64,000 nucleotides of DNA, from positions 2,030,721 through 2,094,720 of the forward strand of contig KN832874.1 of assembly GCA_000827325.1 (NCBI GenBank), in the 5' to 3' direction. Below the pieces are notes generated by a model. That model saw only the letters and a list, made by a program, of their open reading frames with translations. It had not been told where the DNA came from and searched no databases. Source of the DNA: Oidiodendron maius Zn. Lineage: Eukaryota > Ascomycota > Leotiomycetes > Myxotrichaceae. Made by a program: the position numbers and the translations under genes. Shown piece by piece: positions 45,752 to 57,373 of the stretch (position 1 is the stretch's first letter; every line of letters begins with the position of its first letter).

Positions 45752-46567
45752 TGCAGCTAGACGCCGTTTGCATATCAGTGGGACTAAGTTTCCTAAGCTT
45801 CGAACATAGGCGACTGGGGGTGCTGGACTACATGCCTGTGCATTCTGTCCGATTTTGCCGGCAATCCAGACCGCATGATATTCTTGGCGACATTAAGGTG
45901 GGCCAGCCCGGTGACATCCTAATGTTTTACCTGTCTAGCTAGACTGCTTGTATAAATCGCTCAGAGCCTACGAGCCACGGTAGTATCTCGGTGTCGGTTA
46001 CGCATTAGGAACAGGGCTTTTGGGTATAGCAATAAATGTATTACGGGAGTATTTCGCTTTGCTATATCAAAACAAAGAATGATACAGGCGGTAGCAACGG
46101 TTCTACGCTTAAATCAATAGAATGAGAGCTGCTGCCAAATATTGAAAGGCAAGTAACCCGGTCCGGTCTCCTGTACTACACCTTCCACCCCAGTCAATCC
46201 TACCGGGAACTACATGGGCCGTAATGGGCCTCAAGATACGTTACAGTGGCGCGTTTGGTCACAACTTTGCTCCTCGCGTGCAATTCCACGGCGGGAAGGT
46301 GACTTCGGTTGTCGGACCTGTTATGCGTAATCTCTCGCTACAACCTTCCAGAAAATAACTAGTAGAAGACAAATTCATATAAATGTGGGAAATTCAAGAA
46401 AAAGGAAACCTACGAAGAGCGTCGAGAACGCTCTATAATATATGCGAAAGGAATCCCGCTACGTCTAGACCCTTAAACGTTCTCTTGGCGCCGGCCAAAA
46501 CCGATCACGCAGCCGAGGTAACACATCTCATCGCTTTAATGAATGTGCCAATGGAACATGATAGTTG
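45752..46567. other. Intergenic
   Basis: Short frames only. No motif or gene recognised. Confidence 0.35.
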
Positions 46568-47045
46568 CTATTCACAACGGGCGTACAGACTCCTGTAGCT
46601 TCCACTCCGCCGGTAATTCTTCCGCATACGAATTTGAGAATGTATTCTTTGAGATGTCAGGTCATAAACTATCTGGACCAAAGTGTTCAAAGACACCCTT
46701 TTTGTACTCCTAATACTCGCGTTAGAAGCCAACACAGCTGATTCGACAATGCTAGAGAGCTCCTCTCTACTAATGAAGACGGTTGTCGGGTTAAGATCTG
46801 AGTGTGAGCAGAATATGATATGGGAGCGTTCATGTAGCATGCCTTAGACGTTGCTGTGTTGAAATGAACTGACTGAAGTGGACCTCCTCGAACGGCCCTG
46901 CTAGCTGCTCCTCTGATCTCTGAAGTCGATTGTCGAACAATAGGTCTCCGACCGCGTTGCAAATACGTGTACTACCAAGGTTCGCTATCTGTCTAAACTC
47001 GAAGACGCAGTTCCATAGACGGCAAGTTGGGAACGTCCAGGACAC
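46568..47045 (-). pseudogene. Possible gene remnant, unrecognised
   Basis: Two overlapping minus-strand frames look protein-like: 47045-46830 (containing RLWNCVFEFRQIANLGSTRI and GPFEEVHFSQFISTQQR) and 46840-46568 (TTVFISREELSSIVESAVLA). They are shifted in frame against each other with no good intron between. I do not know the family. Confidence 0.3.
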
Positions 47046-48244
47046 GACATTAAATTAATACTATACTCAAGGCACACTCCTGGTAAGCGCGTCATCAGGA
47101 ACTACGTGTGATTCTCCGCGACGAGAAATCTAAGAGCTTTGGAGATGGCGTATCCGTATACTGCTCAACAAGTCTGAACGCAGAGGGTTCTCTCTCTGGG
47201 AAGGAATTGGTAGGACCATGCTTGAGATATAATCCAAATGGCACGGTCTGAACCCAGTTGAGTGGATTGCCGTGGATTTACAATTCATCTTTTAAAAGCA
47301 GCCGAGAAGTTATCGCCAGAACAGGGCGAAAAAGCAAAGCCATAATCGCCGGAAGATAGGCAGGGTATATTGGGCCACTCTGTAGGAGATCTCTTGTCCT
47401 TTGTGCCAAGTCATGTGCCGAAGATGCATTTGTTCCTGAATTTGAAGCTGTCGTAGCGCGCTGCTAAAGCGGACATATGGACCAAATAGAAAGGAGCTCG
47501 GGAGTGGTATAATCTGCGGATCTTTCGCCAAATTTATAAGATCATGAAGAGAACGCACCGGTTGACCCTTTGTCATCGCGAGTCATGCGAGAGGATGAAC
47601 ATCGTTTCCTAGCTCCAGCATGTTCTGATATCATTGGAGGGGAGGTACGGCACAATGAAACCACTAACATTAATACTATGTTAAACAGGGAGCGTTTATA
47701 TAGCTCATAGTATTTAGGAGCATTCCTCTCAATTCTCTTATCTATAAAGAGGAAGTCTTCGGCCCTATTTTTGTAGTTAATGCTTTCTAGGTATAAAAAT
47801 GAGTCAGTGGTATAAGCCAACCTGATTTAGTATGGTTTGGTCCATAGGGGATTTTATGGAACTCTTTAACATATCAACTTCTTCGTGTCTGTGCCTTCAG
47901 TATGCGCTGGGAATAAGGCGCGAGTTGGCACTATAGGGATTAAATATCTTTACCGGATTAAAGACAATCCATATGCGGTATTCTGATGTCGAAAGCGGAA
48001 TAGGAAGTAGACGAGCTTATTTAGGTCTCAAGTCTGTGGTTTGGTATATTGCAAATGAGTGATACATATATAACCTAGCCATACAGAACACGTAGTGGGA
48101 TACGTCAACGTGATATCTTAACAAAGGAGCGTTTCAACCCAGTCCTCTCTCGCCATGTTCATCAGAAAGATCACAAAATATTCAGATTAACTAACATTGT
48201 GCAAGGTGACTTGGACCCCAGTTCGTGAGAGTTGGCTAGTCCTA
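47046..48244. other. Intergenic, possible remnants
   Basis: Minus-strand frames at 47310-47576 and 47542-47820 overlap and lack motifs. They may belong to the same decayed gene as 46568-47045. No gene is supported. Confidence 0.3.
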
Positions 48245-49059
48245 CTAAGTCTTAGTAGAATTGCATTCTTGCCAACTGACGTGAACAATTTGCTGGAAGC
48301 TGGTGTCAATCGAGTCATTGGTTAGCTCGCCAACGGCTGTGGCATTAGTGCTGGTCAGTCGGATCTGAGAGTTGATATTCATAGCGCCGTTTTGGCCACA
48401 GGGAGACCAGACAATAGAAGTTACATCTGTTTGGTCGTGCAACAGATAGTCTTGATCCATTGGCCCCACCCACGTGGTTTGCGTACTAGCCTATGAAGTG
48501 ATTAGCAATTTGGATATCAACGAACGGTTGGTCTATTGCATACCTGTGCAGTTTGGCCAGAGAAGTAGTAAATGCTCTTCTGCGTTCCAGTAACACCTGG
48601 GTCCAGATATGCATATCCACGATAATCAGCAGAAAAAACGGAATATTGGAAGCCCCCGGGATATCGCAGGTCAATGTTCAACTGGCAGTTCTTCCGATTC
48701 TCGGTCACGCTAACTCCGGGCCCAATCTGTGCGACGTACTGATCAAAAATGAGTGTCATAATTGTCCTGTCATCAGACAAAACACTGCTAACAGTGTTTG
48801 AAGGGCATCCTGTTCCGCCATAGACAAAACCCTCAATTTGCACGTCGGTTGGATTAGGCGCACTTGGAGGGATGTACACGAGATCGGACGGTTCCGGAGT
48901 ACGCTTGGAGGGGAAAGGTGATGGGAAAGGTGATGGGAAAGGTGGTAGGACGAACGACCGCGTACTGACAGGATCCTCATCAGTAGTTCTGTCGCCCTCA
49001 TTGCTGATCGCAACAGCAAGAGCCTGTGCGGCGAAACCAAGGACGATTTGGAACTTCAT
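48245..49059 (-). CDS. Secreted DUF4360 protein with Pro-rich linker, 2 exons
   Basis: Exons are 49059-48544 and 48490-48245 (253 aa), intron 53 nt at the same place as in the 43558-44305 paralog. The signal peptide MKFQIVLGFAAQALAVA is followed by an insert absent from the shorter paralog: a 12-base tandem repeat (48913-48942) coding repeated FPSP units. The DUF4360 core then reads GFVYGGTGCPSNTVS, VSVTENRKNCQLNIDLRYPGG, YYFSGQTAQ, and WSPCGQNGAMNIN near the end. It is probably extracellular or wall-bound. Three N-glycosylation sequons lie in the C-terminal exon. A TATATAG stretch lies at about 49177-49184. Confidence 0.88.
48913..48942 (-). repeat. 12-bp tandem repeat coding FPSP units
   Basis: GGGAAAGGTGAT in tandem, 2-3 copies on the plus strand, reads as Pro/Ser/Phe repeats in the DUF4360 gene; a spot for length variation. 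Confidence 0.7.
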
Positions 49060-50375
49060 GCTGTTCTGTTAGATGATGCTAAAAAGCGAGTCCAGTAATG
49101 GAATAGAGTAAACAGATCTGTTGAGAGAAGCAAAATCTGTGATCTCAATTAGAACGAAAGGACGAAATAGTCCACTCTATATAGTTGGCCCAGCTCGAGC
49201 AGAACACTATACTTGGCGCCCATAACGGCAAAGCGGTCCGCAATGGGCAGGCCACAATCTAGATTGCCTTGACTGTATGCCTTATGCGATAGCCTTCATG
49301 GCTAGACCTACATTTTGCAAGTGGGCGGTTCAGTACCAGAGGGTTGAGTGGAGGCAATACGAACAAGCCACCTGACTGAGTGGTACGAACACGGGAACTC
49401 TTTGTAGCCACAAGCACGGGGGTAGAAGTGTGGGAGATCCTTCTTTAGGTCAACTGCCTTCGATCAGAGGTCCAACAAGCAAATGGAATTAAGAGATTAG
49501 CCACTTTGAATGAATTCTACTGGTATCATACGCTGGGAACTCTATCACGCTTATAGTAAGCTAAGTGTAACTTTGATTGAAGCGCATGCCAAGCTGCCGT
49601 ATTACTGGTAGCAAGGTAACGTGCTTCTGTATCTGCAACGAAGATCTTTATATAAACAGAGAAACTCGAATCCGGGGTACCCTATCCCTGAATCTTTAGA
49701 TCCTCTAGATATCGTACTATAATTAATATAAGTGTCTTGGCGGGAAAAGGGCGCAGACAACCGGCTAAGGTAAAACGAGAAGGCACTCGGATAAGTCTAT
49801 AGTAGAAGAGGGGGCAGAAGATCTTAAGCCGTTAATTAGCACTAGCTTAAATAATAGACGCAAGTGCAGCATCCACTCTATAATATCTTTAAGAATCTGA
49901 GGCTTTAAGACATTATCGCCTAGAAGACCTTGCTATCAATGCTATAACTGCGCCTGCCGTCTAGTAAGAGCTCTAGACTTGCAAGTCGCAGTTAGCTCTA
50001 GCTAATAAGGATTAGTTAAGAAAGAATCTCCTTCCCCCGCTACTACTTTTAATACCCTCCCTCGGCTAGATGAATTTCCGCTTATATTAAAAGCATTTTC
50101 TGCACTTAGGGTTAAGTCCTTCCGACTATCTCATATGCAAAGATTAGGGGCCAGTTCTTAACGGTGTCGTGCTCCTTAAGAATCACATGGCGATGGTTCG
50201 TAAAGTTAGCCGACTGGATGGACATCTAACAAACTTTTCATCTAGCGAGTTCTAGACCAAGTTCTATTCTGGACTATAACCCTGCTTCATCTATCTAATA
50301 TTAATACTTTCCGAAGTGCCCCCGAAAAAAAAAATGGTCAGCTGACTTAAACGAGCCGTCACCTATCGTAGTTGA
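49060..50375. other. Intergenic
   Basis: Promoter of the longer DUF4360 gene followed by AT-rich sequence (49700 onward) with many stops in all frames. Looks like repeat debris; no gene seen. Confidence 0.4.
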
Positions 50376-50937
50376 TCAGTAAGCTGGACAGATCAGTAAG
50401 TTGGACAGGTTCCTACTCTTACCACATATATTAATTAATTAAAATTCAACCACTTTGAATACTAACTAACTAATTAAACTAATCGATTTATTGACGTTCT
50501 GGGCATATATGAGCAGTATATTCTAATGATCTATATACACTACATGCCTGTAGTGTATATATTAATACAGATAGTATAGGTGGCTCAACTACCTGAATTC
50601 CTACCTCTTTATAAATTGTAGACTAATTCTGACCCTCCTGAACCTCTTATACAGTTAAAGTCCCTCCTCTACTAATAAATGCTTTTTTCTTGGCCCTCTT
50701 CTTCTATACCCTTATATTTGTAGCCTGTAATTGCCTGTTCTTGGCTGTAAGGATTGTTGTATTATATATAGCTATTTGGTAGCCCTTAATTAGCTGATTG
50801 ACTATCTAGATAGCTAGAGTAGGAGGACTCTGTATATAATACCGAATTAATCATTGAATAGCCTTAGTCTGAAGCTGTAATTCAGCAATATTTTGTAGTG
50901 TTTTAGGGTCCTAGGGATATTGTAACGGCTCAAGAAG
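50376..50937 (-). pseudogene. Pogo/Fot1-like transposon relic, 3' end
   Basis: At 50376 two subterminal repeats (CAGTAAGCTGGACAGAT, CAGTAAGTTGGACAGG) mark an element end. The minus strand from 50937 reads the C-terminus of a pogo-type transposase (KTLQNIAELQLQTKAI, then KKRAKKKAFISRGGTLTV) with several stops. The rest of the transposase is missing. The start of a related element at 63812-64000 matches its terminal 200 bp. Confidence 0.6.
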
Positions 50938-51711
50938 AATAGGGATCTGGATTTTTGAGATTATGTATAGCGCTGGATACAAGGTATATTCAACTATCAA
51001 CCGATATAACTAAGAGAACAAGTTAAGGAGTAAAGGAGAGGATGAGAGCAGAGCTCCTTATATACAGGGGGCTAATCAGGTGATTCTGCTAAAGCGAGAT
51101 CACCGCTACACTGGTAAACCGCTAGCTGATCCGGCCAGGTTCGTCATAGATATAGAGCTTAAGTTAGTACTTGAGGAGGTAATAGTATCTATATTTAGAT
51201 ATATAATTCTAACAAAACTTAATCCAGGTTAAAGGCAACTGTTCTAGTAGCTCTAAAACTACTCTGAATTATAGCTGATTAAAATATAGCCAGGCAGATC
51301 TCTTTATATAGGGTTAGAAAGTCATCCTTATTAATATAGTTAATTCTAACCTGTAACGGCACGTGTATCACATAGCTGGGAGGTCTGTGTGCGTACTTAT
51401 ATTAAACCTCTGCACACCTAGCTAGTTGCTCCTTACTTTAGTATTTTCGTTAATACAGCACCTTTACTAGCAACTGCTCCCTTTGTACTGCTTATAGTAG
51501 TCAGGCTGTCATATAACCTATATTTATACTTCTATAGCCTGTCTATAGAGTTATTTTAGGACTATAAAACAGCTTATATCTAGAGGCTATAGAAGATATA
51601 AAGAGTAGGGAGGTATATAAAGTATAATAATAAGTTTTCTTTAGTATATTAGTTAAATTCAGCTATAATATAACTTCTATATCTATTAAGAATTAAAAGC
51701 TAATATTTTCT
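50938..51711. other. AT-rich repeat debris, possible LTR
   Basis: Begins TGTAACGGC exactly where the pogo relic stops, and TGTAACGGCAC recurs at 51353. The pair could mark LTR-type ends, but internal genes are not seen. Very TA-rich. Confidence 0.3.
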
Positions 51712-51992
51712 CTTGAGCAGAGGTTCAGGTTAATGTGCAGGTTGTAGTTGGATATCAAGGTGAAATTCAGTTATATTGACTATAGGCTTTCGGTATAGCA
51801 GAATGCTGAAAGCAGTAGGTAAAGTAAGCAATGCAGAGACAACTAATTAAGCATAGCTATACTGGAGTAAGGACCCCTTTATATAGACTTATTCGGCCTC
51901 TTATTGACTTATATGAATCCTCTGAATCCTGGATCCTAAAGGATATTCTAGATCCTAAGGGATGTGTAATGCATGCTTGAGGCCCTGATCAA
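51712..51992 (-). repeat. Dispersed 280-bp repeat, copy 3
   Basis: The same orientation as copy 2, with transition-type differences (for example CGGCAT to CGGTAT in the hairpin). Ends CTTGAGCAGAGG and AGGCCCTGATCAA. It lies inside AT-rich debris. Confidence 0.75.
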
Positions 51993-53026
51993 TGATAAGG
52001 CCTTAAAGGTTCTTTAATAATTATAAGGCTTGTTGAGAGTTTATAGTATAAACAGTTCTTGATATTAGTTAACGATATTGCAGTCAGTAATATTGGTTAC
52101 ATAATGTAATATATTGATACTGCATTGTATCGGCTATTGCTAATTATAATCTACAGCTAGGGATAAGGGACTCCTGTATCCTTAGGATATAAGGAGTATT
52201 CTTCTTTCTTACCTTAATCAATTGATAGCATCCTCTGTAAAGGCTCTTATGCTTACCATCTAGTGTACCTGCTTCCATATAGCCTTTTAATAAATCTAAT
52301 ATTAATAATATTAGACTTTTATATCTTGAATAATTTCCTCTAGTCCCATTACACCTCCTGTAACAGTACAGTCGTAAAAGACAATGTCACATGCTATTTA
52401 AACTCCTATTGGTTGAAAGAACGACGGTGGCTGCTTATGTGCATAAAAGAGCTTCCCAACTTCACACCATCAATATTCGCACTAAGTCCCCCCAAAATAT
52501 CATTTTTCTTAAACGTCAACCATACTACGAAGTATACCGACAGTTGAGTCACACCGTAGCCTCGGACTCTCTGATATCCAACTTTTCTGATTGGCTGGCT
52601 GAGGACATGTGCTCCAAACTGCTGGAGAAGTGCCGCCCACTATCTTCCTGTTGATTCAGCGACCTCAACAGCCTACCAACTTTTTTTTCAACGTCACATC
52701 GTTCGGATGCTGACGGTTCTTCAAGGGCTAACAAACCCTCAAACGGTAGACCCGAGAATAATATCCTACGCCAACTGTTATTAACAGACTGATCGGATAC
52801 ACGCCACAGAGCTTCCAAGAAGTGATATCCCACAGCCTTCCTTGTTAGCTTTACTGAGCTCAAAAGTCGGAGGGTTCAATTCAGAACTCAGCCGCCTTCT
52901 GAAACTAGCACCTAACATTAATCACGAGCACGCGTGTGAGGCCAAGAGTAAGTGGCTAAGACAACCAGTCCAACGGACCGTAAAGCTCGTGAGGTCACAA
53001 TATCACGCCAGGCGAACGGTGGCCCG
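51993..53026. other. Intergenic
   Basis: 51993-52350 is AT-rich repeat debris. 52390-52870 has overlapping frames on both strands (87 and 104 codons) without motifs. The last part is the regulator's promoter. No gene is supported. Confidence 0.35.
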
Positions 53027-54915
53027 ATGGAATTGTTAGAAACGGATGCACTTATCGTGAACATGGGTGTATCCCAACCTAAGGTAGCACACGGGAAGAT
53101 CCATTCCCGAGCAAGCAAACCAAAAGTCAAGACAGGATGCCCCACATGCAAGTCCGTCATCCAAAAGCCCTAACACCCCCTCACGCGTTTCCAGCAAGCT
53201 GGAGAAGTCACGTGTAACTCGTATCCCATATGCAGCCTATGGCTACCTTAATACTAACCATCTTCACTATTAGAAAGCGTCATGTTAAATGTGACGAGGG
53301 ACGACCGGAGTGTACGCGCTGTTTAAAGGCCGGAATGCGATGTGCGGGTTACGCCTCAGATGTATCGGCGCGGCTCAATCCTGTATTCTTAGCTACGAGG
53401 CCTTTGCTTCCTCGAGAAGATGTCATATCTGGTCTTTCATTCACTCGTCCGTCATCGCTTCTCTTGAATGAGAGCGAGGTTGAACATCGCTACTTCCAAC
53501 ACTTTCAGGATCAGACTACGTCGGGGTTCTCAATGAACTTCGACAACTCACTTTGGAATAGATTAATCTTACAAACATCTCGACATGAGCCGTTCGTTCG
53601 ACATGCCGTCGTGGCAATTGGAGCGATTAGCAAATCAATTCAAATCGATCCGTCGCTAAATAGGGCTTATGAACCAATTGGATGTACCAAGCATCAAAAT
53701 CAAATGGCTAACTTGCACCGCAAATTTGCTTTCCTCGAGTATAGCAAGTCTTTGAAGGAGATGAAACATATTATCCTAAATGCCGATTTCAGCCCCAGAC
53801 AGGCGTTGCTGGCGTCTTTGCTTTCGTTCTGCTTCGAAAATTTCGTCGGAAATAGGCCTGTCGCAATGTATCATGCCCAAGCAGGGCACCAAATACTGCA
53901 AACTTGGATGTCAGAGCACCCTCACAGCATTTCGAGCAACGCAGGTATTCTATCGCCAGCACCGCATGTAGTTGAAGACGACCTCGTTTATGCTTTTGCC
54001 CAACTCGATCTGCAAATTCTAACCATTGCAGACGCCCGAGGTCATAAGGTTCATGATTCTCTTAAACATTTGGGCGACGACACCATCGCAAATATGCCAG
54101 CAACTTTTAAAGACATAAACGAAGCAAGAGTTTACTGGGACATTGTCATGGCACGGTCATATCACTTCCTACTTACTGCGTGGGAAATGTCTCGCTCGGA
54201 AGAGCTCGCCAGACCATTTGTGACTAAATCTCCCTCTCATACGTTTATTACAAACTCCAGCAAGACTCTTCACAGTACGCCTAACATCATCACCGACGAA
54301 CTTCTCGACCAGCAAAAACTTTACGCTGCGGAGGTATCAAGATGGCATTGTGCATTCCATCCTACATGGATGAGGATCTCGAAGACAAGTCGAAAGAAAG
54401 AGCTCCTGGTGGCAACTATGGTTTTGATAAATTGTATAGCGCTCGAAATCATGGTTGCGGCAGTTGCGTTTCCAGATCAGACCTCGTACGACGTATTTCG
54501 GCCATTTTTCGAACAGATTGTTGATCTCATTGAGACACATGTAACAACGGTATTCGAAAAGACTGCCAAACCTCTTGACGGTGGGTTCCTGCTCGACTTG
54601 GGCATTACTTGTCCGCTAGGTGTAGTCGCTATGAGATGCCGTGATCGGGTGATTCGGCGGAAAGCTATCGCAATACTTCGATCTTGGTTCAACGAGGGTC
54701 CAACAGATCCCGTTATGGTTTCGAAAGTTGGGGCATTCATGATGGAGATAGAAGAAGAGGGAAATGAGTCTGGGATTATACCGGAATCGTCGAGAGTTGT
54801 CCCCACGCAGTACTGCCTCGATCATGTTAATAACACCATTCTCATGCAATTTTGCCAGCTGAAGGGTGGTGCAGATGGAGGTCCCATCTGGAAGGAAAGG
54901 AAGTTTGATTGGTGA
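53027..54915 (+). CDS. Zn(II)2Cys6 transcription factor, 2 exons
   Basis: Nuclear regulator, 588 aa. Exon 1 is 53027-53151 and exon 2 is 53274-54915; the 122-nt intron splits the zinc cluster, and splicing restores GCPTCKKRHVKCDEGRPECT with spacing CX2CX6CX6CX2CX6C. The N-terminal basic stretch SRASKPKVKTGC precedes it. The rest (residues about 90-560) is the helical fungal-specific TF domain of the type with FVRHAVVAIGAI and RQALLASLLSFCFENFVGN. Met at 53063 is an alternative start. The intron inside the cluster is common in this subfamily. No neighbouring metabolic cluster shows its target; the nearest genes are DUF4360 and an orphan protein. Confidence 0.9.
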
Positions 54916-57373
54916 TTCAAAGGAAATTATACGAACGCTATGAGTACCTATATTTTATCTTTGCAGTATGCGCGGGAAAGTGCTCCTTAAAAGTGTTTTG
55001 GTTGCGAATTGGTTACGATATGGACTTATATATTATCAGTTTATCTATTGCAGAGGTTAGGCTACCCTCTGATGTTTTTGACTAGTAACTTTATCGCCTT
55101 ATCTGATTCTAGGTGCGTTTGGCCAATACAATTTATTCTGGGGAAATATGCTGGACCAGAGCGAATGAATATGTGCATATCATCTGGTAGACCACATAGC
55201 AGGGCATTTAACGACCATGACCAGCTTTCAGTGATTAAAGTAGTATTACATATCTTTCTTTTGCAGGGAATTTTCTCTACAGTTTCTTAGTGATTAGTTT
55301 TGTCGCAATTACGTAGGAGTGCTAATTACAAATAAGCTGCTCAGGTGCTGAAGTCTAGTAGTCAGGAGCGATTTAGCTAAGTGTGGAAGCGATTTCACTC
55401 TCCAGGAGATTGATCTGGTAGGAGCATCGGCCAAAAAGCTGCTAGGTGGAAATAGCTTGCGGGAGAAGGAGACCATTGCCGCAGTTCAATATACTGGCTG
55501 CCCTGGGGATGATCTGGATAGTGACCAAGGTATGCTTTCAGATCCGCTTTCCAGTGATAATTGCTGCCTAATAAACCCTAGCCCGCTCTACGAAACATGT
55601 AGGCACGATAGCGGTGACGAATGATCCTAGTAACAACTCCGTCAGACTCTGACTCCGAATTTTCGCCCGTTCCCAATTTGTTCTGCTCCGAATACCAGAA
55701 TAAGTTGGCGGAGAGGGAATGCTTGTTAGGGGGAACAATGCTGTAAAGGACAATGGCCAAACTCTAGATGACGACTCTTTGCTTACAAATCGAGAGCAGA
55801 TAGTAGCCATAGTGAGTGTAGTATCTTGCTACGCTCAGAATACTTGCTCATAGTGGTACAGATGAACCAACTATATTAGAAAGCGACAGCAGGTCGGAGG
55901 ACCGCGATGTGTTACTAGTATAAGGCAGATGCTTAGTATGAGAGGGGATGTGATTCTAAGGGCTGCTGATCTGGGCTGCCTAGAGGAGCCTTAAGTTTAT
56001 ATTTTAGGGAGTATGCATCTCTGTAGTAGTTAGCTATTTAATTAATTTAGTGCCCCTAATACATCCCCTACTGTATTGAATTTTATGTTATATTGCTGCC
56101 TGTCCTCTGCATCAATGATCTAGGTATCGAGTAATAGAATCTAACCTCTGGTACAAAATATATGACAACTTCTGCAGCGTTAGCAACAAGACAGCGAGAC
56201 GACAGAGGGGGGGATCACCTGCCTTTTCAGAGGGCCGATTGTGTAGTACTTAGTTGAGGACTGCTAAGGGTTCTGAATTAATACACACACCTGTCCTCGT
56301 CGTCGCGCTACCACTAGAGCTATTGCGGCCGTGATGCCGAGAGTGCTGAGCCTGGCCACGCTTCAATAAGGGCAGCACGCACGGTGTTCGGGTTTCGCCA
56401 ATTGAGAAAATGTCCAACGATCACGCGGCATACTTTTGTCGTTGCTTTTACCTGGCGGTTGGCCATGGTGGGCCGTCGATCGCGGGAAGCGCCGGCGAGA
56501 AGATAGATTGCTATACTTACTCTACTTACTTGGGCTTGGGATGGGCAACTAGATAGAGTTGTCTATTCCCAGTCCAGCCAGGATCGTCAAAAAGGCGAGA
56601 GGAAACTTCATGTTCGCGAGAGGGTATTCCGAATACTATGTAAGATCTACCTTTTGCCAGGGACGGCATCGGCTCGGCTCACACCGAGAGATAATCGGTC
56701 CAATCGCGTTACCACCCCCGCCAATGATTCCGCCTTGAGACAGTTTACTGCTGACTGGGCAATTGTCCCCAATACCTGTACGCGTCCGGTCCCACACGGC
56801 TAAGGTCCACCTATAGGGAAGCGATGTTTCGTGTTGCCAATTTGTAGCCGCTGGAAAGGTGCTGGTTGTAGATCAATCGATCGACTTAGGGTTAGGATCG
56901 GACTGGATGGACGAATTGGGTGTCATTGAGATGTGACCGATGCGGCTAGAAGAAAAAGTCAAAGCGTCGTAGATTATCGATAAGGTTAGAGATGGATGAT
57001 CATGTGAAGATCTGCCGATCGGGGCTTTCCCCTTTCCCTATTGCCTCTGCCACGTATCGTTGTCCATACTTACCTGGGCAAAGAGAGTAAAGATCTTAGC
57101 TTTGGGAAAGTAAATATCAGCTCAACTGCGGGAGCTTCATGTAAACCGTGCAGTAAAGCCTCTGTAGCGACGAGGCTATTGGCTCCCAATCACTATCTCC
57201 TCGTCCGACAGTCACTGTCCACATTGGTAGAGGGTAATGCATTTCATGCGTGAAGAGGTCTGTTATAAAACGCGGCATCGCCCTTCCCCTTTGCTAGAGA
57301 GCGTAAAGGAGACCGAAGCAAAATCACACCCGCAGTTTGTCAGGACGACTTCCTGGCCCTTTTGTCTCGTTCC
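54916..57373. other. Intergenic, no gene seen
   Basis: 2.5 kb. A plus-strand stretch at about 55400-55530 reads protein-like (DLVGASAKKLLGGNSLREKE) but is isolated. A minus stretch near 56290-56470 reads VIVGHFLNWRNPNTVRAALI, also isolated. Both may be remnants. Nothing is recognised. Confidence 0.35.

Noticed and set aside
50938-51360. Solo LTR bounded by TGTAACGGC motifs
   Set aside because: No matching CA end or target-site duplication could be placed, so it is left as unclassified debris.
52549-52863. 104-codon minus frame upstream of the zinc-cluster gene
   Set aside because: Overlaps another frame on the plus strand and has no known motif or signal; not enough to call a gene.
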